Source of the DNA: a virus | Virus record (IMG/VR): IMGVR_UViG_3300004807_000003 | Span: 1 to 43,136 of that record | Length of the DNA stretch: 43,136 nucleotides | Reading direction: 5' to 3' (one strand) | In this document: one piece after another, positions 5,700 to 14,877 of the stretch | Position numbering within the stretch: position 1 is the stretch's first letter | Layout of the letters: the number at the start of each line of letters is the position of its first letter | Notes under the pieces: model-generated | Seen by the model: the letters and a program-made list of their open reading frames with translations, nothing else | Told to the model about the DNA's origin: nothing | Databases searched by the model: none | Program-made: the position numbers and the translations under genes

Positions 5700-8600
5700 G
5701 GTAGGCTGAACCGTGGCGCAATTCACGCGCACATACACAAGGCCGTGAGATGGCAAACCCGAAAGGGCGACAGTTTGCGGCCGCTTCCCTCCTGCATTGC
5801 TCACCCTCGTCCACGTGTTACTTCCATTGAACGCCGCGGTACTCCAGTCCACGGCACACCCAAAGCTATCCGGCGCGACGAAGGCGATATTGGTGCTCGT
5901 CGCCGTTGACGAGTAGCTGTGAACGTTTTGGACCGCACCTTGCTCACTGTTCAAGGCTTCAATATCCGCCCCAATGTTCAAGCCATCGGTAGCTAAGTGA
6001 TTACCGCTCACGTAGGGCGAGCTCCACTTCAAACGCGTATCGCTGGTAAACGGCGCGTAGAAGTTCCCCGGCGTCGTGGGGTTGTACCAAGCAACTGCCG
6101 CCGTCCTGCTGCTCAGTGGCGTCGTGGAGCCAGCAATCATGTTTACCGTGTTCCCCGGCCAGAGAGCTTGGTACGCGCCGATCTGCCCCGCTGCTGATCC
6201 CGGTTGAAGCTCAATGAGCGCCGTGGGATCGCCGCCGTTGGTCCCGTATGTGGGTAGCGCATAGTTGGACGTCACCGACCAATCGGCGTTGGCCGGACAC
6301 GTCACCACGTTGATTTCAGTAGTGCCGCCGCACTCAAGGCCGCCGCCGCCAGAGTTGATGAAATGGATCTGGCCCAAATAGGTCATGAGGTTATTCCGCG
6401 CAGTGATCGCGCCGGCGGGGATAGAGAAATTGAGCCATGAGCCAGTGTTCCCGGCCCTTGCAAGGTCGGTGTTGTGCTCAAAGAGCATGTTCTGATTTAC
6501 CGCCGAATTGTTGACGAAACTTCCTCCGCCGGGTTGTGAATACGTCGCCGATGCTTGCGGGCTGTACTCCGAATAAAACCAATTCGACACGATCAGATTG
6601 TCATGCACCCAGAATGTTTTGTTTACCGGGGAGTAGGTTTCCGCGCCATAGCTATTCAAACCGTAATTGCCACTAAAATAAAATCCTAAGTTGCCATTGA
6701 TACAGGTGTTGAACTTGTCCTCCACGTCGCGGTTCCAGCTTTGATTTGGATAGGCAGACGGCCACGTAACGTTAAGGTTCGTGTGCTCGATGCACATTCC
6801 AATGCTGAAATTGGACGGGATGACATCAAAAACATTCCCCGTCACCAAACACCGCCAACAGCCTTTGGTTTCGATAGGTCCGGTGTGAGAGATGCTGCCC
6901 CACCCCGTCCATGAGGCATCCTTGGCGTAATAGTGGCGGTCGAATTGAACGGTATTTCGCCGAATCGTGGCGTCTTTGACGCCGCCGCTCAAAGGCTGGC
7001 ATCCCGACCCGCATTTTGCCTGTCCGTCCACATCGGCGAATAAGCCGATATCGCGCCATTTGATAGAGTTGTTTTCAATCAAGATCGGGCCTTGATTGCC
7101 TGTGAAAAGTAGCGGGATACCGCCCGCCTCTCCCTGAAAATAGTCCGCGAACGAAACCACGCCGCCGCTCACCGAGCCGCTGCCAACAGGCAGGACGGTA
7201 TAGCGGCCATTCGCGGAGACTGGAAACGTAGGCGTTGCCGCCGTCGTTACCGTGAAGCCCGCGCCCGTTGCACTCATACCCGTTTGAAGCTGTGCCACCA
7301 AGTTGCACGAGTTGGCAGGGTCCAAGTAAACGATGAAATTACCCGATCCGGTGATGGTCAACGTTTTCGCCGTCGCCACGTAGCAGACAGCAGGGACGCC
7401 GCCCGTCCCAGGATACGAATACGCGCCCGCTTGTCCTGCTGCGCCGTTCAGCGTCAGGGTGTTGCTCGATGCGCTTGAGGCTGGCAGAAACCGCCCGATG
7501 TTGCTCACATACGAAGGATCGATGATCGAATTGATAAACGCGCCGTTGGGACCGCCATGCGAAACGGCGGTATCAATCGAGTTAGGCGACGGTGCGGAAG
7601 TCACCCGCACTCGGTCAAACACAATTCCATAATTGTATTGCTTGACGCGGAGCAAACCGCCCGTTATGCCGACATTGAAATAGTTCGGGACGGTTTCGCC
7701 CGCCACAGTGATATCGTTCGTGGTTGACTTGATCCCCAAAAAGTGAATGTTGCTGGACAAGACGCCCAACTCAATCACGGCGCAAGTGTCAGGGGGAGCG
7801 CTTCCGCAATTGTTGAGAGCTTGCCCCGGCGTGCCCTGCTTTTGGATGATGGCAAGCTGCGAATCATAGGACGAATCCAACCGCACACCGTCAGGCGGAA
7901 GAAGGCCATCTGTGGTCACAACGGTGATCGGGTTTCCGGTTGTGTCTGTCAAATCGTCGGGATACCGAGCAATCAACAATTGCCCTACGCCAACGTCCGA
8001 GACCGCCAAGGCATTCACGCCGTCTTCGGAAAGGTTGAACGTCCCCGGCCCGTTGCTGCCCACGTTGATGACTTTGTAGATATAGGAATTACTCAATCCT
8101 GTAGGCAGAGGGTAGTATGCGCCCACGGCGACATATGGTCCGCTTGCCCAATTCGACCATGACGTGCAACCCGCGCACGTGAAATAGTTTGGTGCCAGGT
8201 TCGCAGTGAACGGTTTAGCAAGCGGGTTGTCGGGAAACTGAAAACTGCCGCCCGTTCCGTACAAAACATTGTGCTGAATAATGATTTTGTCTCCCGGTTG
8301 CTGGGAGCCAATGCAAGCCTGTAACGCCGCCGCATTGTTCGCACCGGTGCAACCAGTAGAAACGCCCACGGTGCGAGTCCGAATGAACGTCAAGCCCGCG
8401 CTGCTGGTGTTGGTCACTGTGGCGGGAGGGACAGGGTAGACAATACCAGGAGCCGCCGCAGTCGTCGCCACAAGGTCAAGATTCGTACACCACGTGGAGC
8501 CGTCAAAGCTCTGCGGCTGAAAGTGGTAGCTGGTGGAAGCCGTGAGGCCAGAAAACGAAATTGCCTGAGGCCACGCCACGTTAGAGATTGTTTCCGAGCT

Positions 8601-8888
8601 ACCCGAAAACTGATGCGGATACACGCCGGGATTGCTTGCCCACTCTGCCGCCGTCGCGTATTTGACGCGCTGCTGACTCGAAAGCACGTCTGCCGACCAA
8701 ACCACGCGAACGCTGTAGGCATCGGGCAGGATGCCAGCCCCGCCCGTCGTGACGCCATCCAAGCCGTTGACGATGGCCGGAAAGAGTGGAGCGCCATGCG
8801 CGTCCGTCTGGGCCGCTTGATTCCAGGCCGCGCAGGTGTTGCCGAAAACGGCCCCGGTGGAGAGAAGTAGGAGAATTGCGAGTTTCAT
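5679..8888 (-). CDS. Large secreted beta-helix appendage/spike-like protein
   Basis: A 1069-residue protein. Residues 1-16 are a clear Sec signal peptide (MKLAILLLLSTGAVFG). A fibronectin-type region around 50-145 has the pattern AYSVRVVWSAD...SGLTASTSYHF. After residue about 180 comes a long Gly/Asn/Thr-rich part with many short beta strands, including FINSIIDPSYVSN, ILIENNSIKWRDI, ATIRRNTVQF and CLVTGNVFDVI. These repeat like a right-handed parallel beta helix of the pectate-lyase type. It is the last gene of the late operon, after the fibre-like gene, which fits a tailspike or surface-binding appendage. A signal peptide is unusual for a virion protein. Start TAATG overlaps the upstream stop. 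Confidence 0.7.
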   Translation of the reverse strand: MKLAILLLLSTGAVFGNTCAAWNQAAQTDAHGAPLFPAIVNGLDGVTTGGAGILPDAYSVRVVWSADVLSSQQRVKYATAAEWASNPGVYPHQFSGSSETISNVAWPQAISFSGLTASTSYHFQPQSFDGSTWCTNLDLVATTAAAPGIVYPVPPATVTNTSSAGLTFIRTRTVGVSTGCTGANNAAALQACIGSQQPGDKIIIQHNVLYGTGGSFQFPDNPLAKPFTANLAPNYFTCAGCTSWSNWASGPYVAVGAYYPLPTGLSNSYIYKVINVGSNGPGTFNLSEDGVNALAVSDVGVGQLLIARYPDDLTDTTGNPITVVTTDGLLPPDGVRLDSSYDSQLAIIQKQGTPGQALNNCGSAPPDTCAVIELGVLSSNIHFLGIKSTTNDITVAGETVPNYFNVGITGGLLRVKQYNYGIVFDRVRVTSAPSPNSIDTAVSHGGPNGAFINSIIDPSYVSNIGRFLPASSASSNTLTLNGAAGQAGAYSYPGTGGVPAVCYVATAKTLTITGSGNFIVYLDPANSCNLVAQLQTGMSATGAGFTVTTAATPTFPVSANGRYTVLPVGSGSVSGGVVSFADYFQGEAGGIPLLFTGNQGPILIENNSIKWRDIGLFADVDGQAKCGSGCQPLSGGVKDATIRRNTVQFDRHYYAKDASWTGWGSISHTGPIETKGCWRCLVTGNVFDVIPSNFSIGMCIEHTNLNVTWPSAYPNQSWNRDVEDKFNTCINGNLGFYFSGNYGLNSYGAETYSPVNKTFWVHDNLIVSNWFYSEYSPQASATYSQPGGGSFVNNSAVNQNMLFEHNTDLARAGNTGSWLNFSIPAGAITARNNLMTYLGQIHFINSGGGGLECGGTTEINVVTCPANADWSVTSNYALPTYGTNGGDPTALIELQPGSAAGQIGAYQALWPGNTVNMIAGSTTPLSSRTAAVAWYNPTTPGNFYAPFTSDTRLKWSSPYVSGNHLATDGLNIGADIEALNSEQGAVQNVHSYSSTATSTNIAFVAPDSFGCAVDWSTAAFNGSNTWTRVSNAGGKRPQTVALSGLPSHGLVYVRVNCATVQPTLTVQLP

Positions 8889-10195
8889 TATTTGCCCATC
8901 ACAGTGAGGTTTGTTCCGTCGCAGTAGCCTAAAACGTGATTTGTGCCGCCGCCCGCGATGGTCGCTCCCCAGGTGGCCGTATTGCTGTCGGTGATACCCA
9001 AGAGCATTCCTTCAGTCGTGCTACTGCAAGCGGCCGAAATTGTTGCGAAGGTGGTGGCCGATGCGCGCGCCTGAGAAAACTCCCACGCGCCAGTTATTTT
9101 GTTGGCTCCGGTGTAGTTGTTTGCCCGCAGAGTGACGACTGCGGGAACGATGTCACAATACGGCCCGACTGCCCCGGTACCGCAGGCCATGCCCCCGGTT
9201 GGGCCTGTTTGCACGTCGAGCGTGTAATTTCCCGGTCCACTGCTGCCAATGGCAACGCTCTGATTGGGGCTCGAAAGGGTAACCCCGCTGCCGCTGCCGC
9301 AGGCCGCCCCGGTGTCCGTTAGCTGGTAAAACGCCCCCCAAGCCACGCAATGCCCCGCTGTCGGGACGCTGAACGAGGAAGGGATATAGGGGAATCGGTC
9401 TGAATACGGAGAGCCGCCGCCGATGCCAAGCTCCAACGTGGTGAAAACCGAGTTGTACTGAAGGTGCCTCGCCGCGGTATCCGACACGCCGCCGTTTGAA
9501 GGGATCGCCAAAGCGCCGGCGCCGAAGTCATTCAAATTTGTAAACACGTTCGCGGTGGCAGTGAACGCCACACCGAGCCCGTTGACAATCGACGCTACCG
9601 GAGTAGCAATGTCCGAATTGCCGATGCTGCGAAAGTCTGAAGCCGCTGGCGAACCGCTGGTCGGCCCCGCCAGGAATTGATTGGCCGCCACCGTGCCGAG
9701 TTGCGCTTTGATCTGGCTTGCGCTTGCCGATGTCAACGTGGGGCTGGAAGTGGTCGCATAGGCCACGCCCGTAAAGGCTGGCGTCGTCACCCCGCCCGTC
9801 GAAGCCGATCCCACCGTGAAGTAGAACGGCCCCGCCGTCGTGCCCCGGCTGGTCACGGTATAGGTGTAGGTCGCCCCCGGTGCCACCCAAAAGCCGAAGT
9901 TCCCCAAAGCATCGGTAGTTCCGCCGCATGAGTTCGTTCCCTGCAAGACAACTTGCTGATTGCTCGGGCAAGCCGATCCCGCTGGGCCGCTGTAGGTCGT
10001 AGCGTAATTCGTACAGGGTACGCCGTTCGCCGGAAACGCGCAAACGCTGATTTGAGCGTAGGGGACGCCTAGCAAGGTTGGCAGAGCGGGAGGCGCGACG
10101 TTCCCCCGCGTTGTAAATACCGGAGTTGGGTCAACTCGCGTGTATTGGGCAAAAAGAGGCACGGTGAGTGCCAGAAACAGCAATAGTTTACGCAT
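8888..10195 (-). CDS. Tail-fibre-like protein with signal peptide
   Basis: A 435-residue protein. A signal peptide (MRKLLLFLALTVPLFA) precedes a Cys-containing beta-rich N-terminal domain (YTRVDPTPVFTTR, CAFPANGVPCTNYA, GNFGFWVAPGATYTYTV). Low-complexity Ser/Thr/Gly segments follow. The C-terminus (WGATIAGGGTNHVLGYCDG then TNLTVMGK) is typical of phage fibre proteins (YCDG.NWTVIGK-like ends). AAAGGAC precedes the start. It lies between the internal virion proteins and the beta-helix protein, so a receptor-binding or appendage role is likely. Confidence 0.65.
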   Translation of the reverse strand: MRKLLLFLALTVPLFAQYTRVDPTPVFTTRGNVAPPALPTLLGVPYAQISVCAFPANGVPCTNYATTYSGPAGSACPSNQQVVLQGTNSCGGTTDALGNFGFWVAPGATYTYTVTSRGTTAGPFYFTVGSASTGGVTTPAFTGVAYATTSSPTLTSASASQIKAQLGTVAANQFLAGPTSGSPAASDFRSIGNSDIATPVASIVNGLGVAFTATANVFTNLNDFGAGALAIPSNGGVSDTAARHLQYNSVFTTLELGIGGGSPYSDRFPYIPSSFSVPTAGHCVAWGAFYQLTDTGAACGSGSGVTLSSPNQSVAIGSSGPGNYTLDVQTGPTGGMACGTGAVGPYCDIVPAVVTLRANNYTGANKITGAWEFSQARASATTFATISAACSSTTEGMLLGITDSNTATWGATIAGGGTNHVLGYCDGTNLTVMGK

Positions 10196-10218
10196 GGCGT
10201 CCTTTGGTAATCTGAGAT

Positions 10219-10371
10219 GTGGAGTTTTTGGCTTTAGGAGCGGGGCTGGTCGGCGCGCTTATGGTCGTTTTCGCGGGGGTGGAAGCCTATCACGAAAGAC
10301 GGTTCCCATGGACGAGTGCCAAGTACTTACTGGCTTGTCTCGTCGTTATCGTTCTTTGCCTTTTTCACTAA
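10219..10371 (+). CDS. Possible antisense two-helix membrane peptide
   Basis: On the strand opposite the late operon, a GTG at 10219 opens 50 codons that fill the 131-bp gap and overlap the end of the neighbouring gene. The product has two hydrophobic helices (FLALGAGLVGALMVVFAGV and YLLACLVVIVLCLF) with a charged loop, HERRFPW. No strong ribosome-binding site is visible. Hydrophobic frames arise by chance in GC-rich DNA, so support is weak. Confidence 0.3.
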   Translation: MEFLALGAGLVGALMVVFAGVEAYHERRFPWTSAKYLLACLVVIVLCLFH

Positions 10372-12126
10372 CGAAGCTGCCGCGATGCCCTTGCCGGGAA
10401 TCTTTGAAATTCCGTGCATGGTCCGCGCTGCAATCATCTGTGCGGCTGGATCGGCCATCAACTCAGGCAACACCAAGCCAGCAACCGCCCCCGGCAATCC
10501 GCCGAAGTGAGCGCCACCGATCATAGAGGCCAATGCGCCCGTCCGAGCGCCAAAACGCTGCATCACGCGCTGTGGCATATCGGCCATTCTTGCGACGGCT
10601 TCCGCCCGCTGAACAGCCGGAATGAGGCTTGAAATTCGCTGATTGAGTGGGGCCGCTTCCGGTACCGTCCGGTCAAGCTCTTTATCGAGAGCGCCGTAGG
10701 CACGTTTGCCGGTGGAGTTTACCGCTTTGTGGATGTCGGGATTCCATTGCGCGTGCTCCTGCCCAAAACCGCGCTTGAGGTCGAGGAGTTGGGAGGGTGA
10801 AACCATTTGGGGGATCTGCGGAGGCGCGATTGAACTATGAGCCTTGGCGTTTACCCCGTTTACAAACGAAGCGCCCAAAGGTGTTTTGTTGGTAGTTTGA
10901 GCCGCCCCTAAAACGTCATGGCCTAAAGATTGAGCCTCTGAAAATAGATCGCTAGCGACTCCAGCCCTACGAAAAGAAGGATCAACGTAAACTTCAAGCG
11001 GCCGAGTTTGCAGAATTGTCCCGGTTTGCGGGTCGGCTGCATATTTGAGGTACCCTATCGGCGTTCCTCTTGCATCTCGCGCCACAAGATTTACCGTAGT
11101 TCCGTTTCTGGAATTAAAACGCGGGTTTAGATCGCGTGTAATGCCTTGCGCCCCGGTCCCAAAATTCTGTAGTGTTTGATCGGCTAAAGCCATATGCGTA
11201 GGGCTTAGGTTTGGCTTTACCGGAGTAGGGGCCGCTGGCGTAGGCGCGAACTGGTCCTTTGTTAAGTGATCCATCATCGGCTCAAGTTGCGAATGAATGC
11301 TAGTGGCGTTCTGTTTCGCCGCTTGCTGCATGTGCTGGTCAATAATCTTTCGCGCTGGTGTAAGATCCGCCATGCCCGGAGCATTTTGAACAATCCGCTC
11401 TAATTCCGGCGTTAACATGCCGATACGTTCGCGGCCACTCTCCGCGATGGTTTCCGGCTGAATGCCCCGCGTCTCGTTCAGGATCGCTTTGCCGCTGGTG
11501 CGCCCAAAGCCGCGCTGTTTTGCGCCGATGCCCATGGCCGTCTCTGCCAGCCCCGGCGCAAGTTTCCCCGCCGCCGCGCCCGCCATTTCCGGCAAAAACG
11601 TAGTAATCAGGCCGCCGATGCCTTCGCCCAATCCTTCATTGGGCCGAGTCGCCCCGGTTTCGCCAGCTTGCGCCATCATTGGGCCAGTGCCAGGCATGAG
11701 GCCCGCCAAACCATACCCGATAGCCCCCGCCGCCCGTTGGCCCATGGTTTTATTGGGAGCCGTCAAAGCACCCGCTGCTTTTTGAAACATTGGGACTTGT
11801 GATTGCGCTATTTGGATAGCTGGCATTGAAGCCGAGATAGCAGGCCCAACCGATTCCTTGAACCGATGCGCCAACTTATCCGGCAAAGACATGCCTTGTT
11901 CTTCGCGTTCGCTGGCGTCCGCTTTCGCCTGTGCGCCGTGGTACATGTCCACAAACGGTTTCAGCGTGTTGTTATAGATGCCCGTCAGGACGCCTTGATC
12001 TTCGGTCTTTGGCTTGTCATTCTGCTGCCAAACCTTCCAATCGTCGTTAGCGGGGGCCGCGGCCGTCGCACCGCCAGCCGGCTTAAACTGCTTCGCTGCT
12101 TCTTCCCAAGGATCTTTTTCGGGCAT
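10327..12126 (-). CDS. Internal virion (ejection) protein with embedded GNAT-like domain
   Basis: A 599-residue protein. N-terminal Pro/Ala/Lys region, then Gly/Ala-rich amphipathic segments (AGAIGYGLAGLMPGTGPM, GEGIGGLITTFLPEMAGAAAG), then helical stretches and a hydrophobic Gly-rich C-terminus. This is typical of large internal or ejection proteins of short-tailed phages. Residues about 345-425 look different: VARDARGTPIGYLKY, LEVYVDPSFRRAGVASDLF, AQSLGHDVLG. That is the beta4-alpha3 acetyl-CoA loop pattern of GNAT acetyltransferases. It is the third of three putative internal proteins (13602, 12126, 10327). Confidence 0.65.
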   Translation of the reverse strand: MPEKDPWEEAAKQFKPAGGATAAAPANDDWKVWQQNDKPKTEDQGVLTGIYNNTLKPFVDMYHGAQAKADASEREEQGMSLPDKLAHRFKESVGPAISASMPAIQIAQSQVPMFQKAAGALTAPNKTMGQRAAGAIGYGLAGLMPGTGPMMAQAGETGATRPNEGLGEGIGGLITTFLPEMAGAAAGKLAPGLAETAMGIGAKQRGFGRTSGKAILNETRGIQPETIAESGRERIGMLTPELERIVQNAPGMADLTPARKIIDQHMQQAAKQNATSIHSQLEPMMDHLTKDQFAPTPAAPTPVKPNLSPTHMALADQTLQNFGTGAQGITRDLNPRFNSRNGTTVNLVARDARGTPIGYLKYAADPQTGTILQTRPLEVYVDPSFRRAGVASDLFSEAQSLGHDVLGAAQTTNKTPLGASFVNGVNAKAHSSIAPPQIPQMVSPSQLLDLKRGFGQEHAQWNPDIHKAVNSTGKRAYGALDKELDRTVPEAAPLNQRISSLIPAVQRAEAVARMADMPQRVMQRFGARTGALASMIGGAHFGGLPGAVAGLVLPELMADPAAQMIAARTMHGISKIPGKGIAAASLVKKAKNDNDETSQ

Positions 12127-13598
12127 TATTTCACCGTCCAGCCGTCACGCGCCGCCAAATCTTTTGCTTTCGCCGCATCGCCACCGGCAAGGGCGATGTA
12201 ATGGTTAATCACGGATCGGTTAGGCGTTCGCTCCGGGCCGCCATCGTTCGCGCCGAGGTACTTTGCCTCATTGCCGGATTTGCTGATGTCTTCCGCGAAC
12301 CGTTCCCGGCCGAGATTGACCATTTGCCGCATCTGCTCCGGCGTCAGGGTGACGCCCGAAAGAATCCCGTCATCGCTGAATCGAGCTTTCAGCCCTTGGA
12401 GCCAGGGCCGGGAATGTTCGGCTTGCTGAATAATGTCTTTCGTCATGCGCGCGCCCTTTTGCAACCCCATCGTCATGCCAAGATGGTTTGCCAAAAGCGA
12501 AAGCATGGCTTGCTGATCGTGGTTTTTAATGGCGTCTTCGTAGTTTTTCGCCATCACGTTGAACCGCTCCGCACTGTCGAGCGCGGGCTGATAGACCTTG
12601 AACGCCGCGCCCCTAGTGGCCGTGTCCTGCTTCGTGCCAGAGTTTTCGATTCTGAAGGTGTTTTGGGCCGATGGAACGAGTAGCTTTCGCCGCTCGTAAG
12701 CCTGTTTCTGTGCCGTCTCTTCCGGCGTCAGTTTTTGGCCCTGAAGCTGTTTCGCCAAAATGCCCTCATACCGCGCGTCGGCTTGTTCGGGTTTCTCCGC
12801 TTGCCCCGCCGCCTTGACTTGGTGGAGAGCTTCTACCGGATCAATCCCTTTTTTCAGTAAGGCGTCATAGGCTTGCAATTCGGGATTGCCTTCTTTCGCC
12901 ACCTTGCCGCCGTTCTTCAGTTCAATGATTTTTCCGTAGGCGCTGGCGGGGTCCATGCCCTGTCCCGTAAAGTGCTTGAATGCTTGCGTCTCCGGGTCTT
13001 CCTCAACGGGCTGATTGAGTTGGGCCGTCTGCGCTTGCGTGTGCGCCGTGGCCGCCCGTTGTTGCTGTTGCGTCAAATCAGCCGTCGCCGCCGCTTGTTC
13101 GTCACCCACCGCCCGCCGCTGTCCACTGACCAAAAGCTGATGGTGCAACGTGGTGCCAGGCGTCAACATGCCTATGTTGGGAAAGAAGCTCGAAGCGATA
13201 TCTCCCGCCACCGCCAAGCCCTTCAATAGTGGGTTGTGGTTTCCGTGGAGCACTTGGCTAACGCCGCTGCCCGTTGATTGAAGCCGATGCAATTCGCTGG
13301 CTTGAGGCGTTTCGGGTTTGCCAGGAATACCCGCCATTGACGGCGACTGAACTTCGTTCCCGGTCGGCATTTGCATTTCGCCACCTTGGAGGTTTGGCGG
13401 CTGCATGGCCGGAATTGCGCTAGGGTGCGCCACCGGAGCCGCTCCGGTGGCGCCCGTCATGCCTACGCCTTCACTGTCGGGATGCGCCCCGACTTGCATC
13501 AAGGCTTGTTTCGCGGGACTGCTCAAACCAGCAAAGGCGTTTTGGTGCGCTTGGTCGATCTCGTCAAGAATCGGGTTCTGTTGAATTGGTGCGATCAT
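12126..13598 (-). CDS. Internal virion protein-like, Gln/Ala-rich
   Basis: A 490-residue protein, mainly Gln/Ala/Lys-rich helices: QQQQRAATAHTQAQTAQL, then a repeated short motif (QGMDPASAYGKI and KGIDPVEALHQV), then a coiled C-terminal half. It lies between two other putative ejection proteins and shares their composition. It is probably an internal capsid or ejection protein (inference from position and composition; no enzymatic motif seen). It overlaps the next gene by one base. Confidence 0.5.
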   Translation of the reverse strand: MIAPIQQNPILDEIDQAHQNAFAGLSSPAKQALMQVGAHPDSEGVGMTGATGAAPVAHPSAIPAMQPPNLQGGEMQMPTGNEVQSPSMAGIPGKPETPQASELHRLQSTGSGVSQVLHGNHNPLLKGLAVAGDIASSFFPNIGMLTPGTTLHHQLLVSGQRRAVGDEQAAATADLTQQQQRAATAHTQAQTAQLNQPVEEDPETQAFKHFTGQGMDPASAYGKIIELKNGGKVAKEGNPELQAYDALLKKGIDPVEALHQVKAAGQAEKPEQADARYEGILAKQLQGQKLTPEETAQKQAYERRKLLVPSAQNTFRIENSGTKQDTATRGAAFKVYQPALDSAERFNVMAKNYEDAIKNHDQQAMLSLLANHLGMTMGLQKGARMTKDIIQQAEHSRPWLQGLKARFSDDGILSGVTLTPEQMRQMVNLGRERFAEDISKSGNEAKYLGANDGGPERTPNRSVINHYIALAGGDAAKAKDLAARDGWTVK

Positions 13599-13601
13599 GA
13601 T

Positions 13602-14159
13602 TTACCCCGCCAAATAAGCCGCGCCCGCTTGCCCACCAGCCGCCATAGCCGGATCAAGCAAGTATTTCGCCCAATCCCACGATTGAGCCTTAGCGTTGGT
13701 GTTGGCGTTCACTGCGTTGGGCACGATGCCTAGCGCGTTCGTGGCGTTGCCCGTCGCCATGCCTAGCAAGCTGCCCAGGCCGCCGAGGGCGGAACGCCGA
13801 TTTTCTTGCTTCAGGTTCGCGTTGGCGAAGCGAGACGCCAATGCACCTTTGGCCGCGCCCGCCGCTGAGTCTCGCGCACTCTCCGCAATGGCCGCATCCG
13901 CCCCGCCGGCATTTTTCGTGCGTTCGTTGTGGAGTGCGCCTTCACCCACGGCGCCGGCCATCGAGCCGCCCGCGCCTTCCTGCGCCGCGGTGTCCATCGC
14001 CGCCATGTCGGTAGGACTGTAGCCCGTTGGGTTCGCCGCCTGTTGCTCCAGTTGCGGAGCCAGGAAGCCGTAAAGGTCATGCGCCTGCCCCGCCGATTGG
14101 TTGCTCAGGTTTTGGGCGCTGGTAGCTGCGCCCGTTGCTTGTGAACTGCCTCGCGCCAT
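13602..14159 (-). CDS. Small Ala/Gly-rich structural protein
   Basis: A 185-residue protein of low complexity, rich in Ala, Gly, Asn and Gln. It has an N-terminal SSQATGAATSAQN segment and a helical middle (AIAESARDSAAGAAKGALASRF). The gene order (tail gene, acetyltransferase-like gene, then this and two large helical proteins) is that of ejection-protein clusters in podoviruses. I assign it there by context only. Confidence 0.5.
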   Translation of the reverse strand: MARGSSQATGAATSAQNLSNQSAGQAHDLYGFLAPQLEQQAANPTGYSPTDMAAMDTAAQEGAGGSMAGAVGEGALHNERTKNAGGADAAIAESARDSAAGAAKGALASRFANANLKQENRRSALGGLGSLLGMATGNATNALGIVPNAVNANTNAKAQSWDWAKYLLDPAMAAGGQAGAAYLAG

Positions 14160-14163
14160 AGTG

Positions 14164-14550
14164 TTAGATCCTTACTGAAAAGCTGGGCCAATTTTCAACC
14201 CAACTGAATATTTGCTTCAATCGCCGCCCAAATCGCTTGCAAATCTGCGGAGGCAGAAAAGCATTCGCTTCCTGATACCCGCGCTGCCTCAGTGTTGGCC
14301 GCAAGCCATCATGCAGCATCCGCACCGCCGCCAGCTTTACCGCTGGGTTGCCCTCGCCGCCGAATAGGTAAAGCTGCAATATCCGCTCCGCCGCCGCCGC
14401 CATGATCGGCTTGTCTTGCTCGTCCACCACCACCGCGCAAGCCTCGAACATGCCGCCGTTGAGGTCTGGGAAGTCGTAGGCGTACCCACTCGCCGCGTGC
14501 ATTTCGCGGAGCACTGGAATATCGGAATCGCGGAGGGGTCGAAGGTGCAT
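14164..14550 (-). CDS. GNAT-like acetyltransferase domain protein
   Basis: A 128-residue protein beginning MHLRPLRDSDIPVLREMH. That is the beta1-alpha1 signature of GNAT proteins. A beta strand AVVVDEQDKPIMAAAA follows. The usual R/Q-x-x-G-x-G/A acetyl-CoA loop is not obvious (LRQRGYQEA may replace it). Proteins of this kind sit within structural clusters of many short-tailed phages, with unknown substrate. It is upstream of the ejection-protein genes in the late operon. Confidence 0.55.
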   Translation of the reverse strand: MHLRPLRDSDIPVLREMHAASGYAYDFPDLNGGMFEACAVVVDEQDKPIMAAAAERILQLYLFGGEGNPAVKLAAVRMLHDGLRPTLRQRGYQEANAFLPPQICKRFGRRLKQIFSWVENWPSFSVRI

Positions 14551-14562
14551 TAGACTTGAGGT

Positions 14563-14877
14563 ATGAGGCTGATTGATGATGTTTTAGCCGAGGCAATCAA
14601 GAAAAGAGACGATGCGGAAAAAGCCTTGAAAGCAATGGGGTTTGAGATTTTTCATATGCCGCCTCGCCCGATTGGTTTTTATGAGGTCAAGAGCGCGGAG
14701 GAGGCACCCCGTTATCGGAACGGAACGGCACAGGCCCAGGCCCATGAAGCCCCTGCCCCGGTGCGCCCGTCCCCGTCCCCTGAGCCGGAAGAAACGCTGG
14801 ACCGCCAATTGATCCGCCGCCGCTTACAGCCTGTGGCTGTGCTCCACCGTGATACGACGCCTGAGAAGCAGGACTAG
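14563..14877 (+). CDS. Possible antisense small protein
   Basis: A + strand frame of 104 codons fills the 136-bp gap between two - strand genes and then runs antisense into one of them. Only its first 45 residues (MRLIDDVLAEAIKKRDDAEKALKAMGF) look like a natural helical protein. The Pro/Arg-rich rest is the shadow of the opposite gene. It may be real only in part, or not at all. Confidence 0.2.
   Translation: MRLIDDVLAEAIKKRDDAEKALKAMGFEIFHMPPRPIGFYEVKSAEEAPRYRNGTAQAQAHEAPAPVRPSPSPEPEETLDRQLIRRRLQPVAVLHRDTTPEKQD

Noticed and set aside
7743-8162. + frame of 139 codons opposite the beta-helix protein
   Set aside because: It is antisense to a well-supported gene, with no ribosome-binding site or domain.
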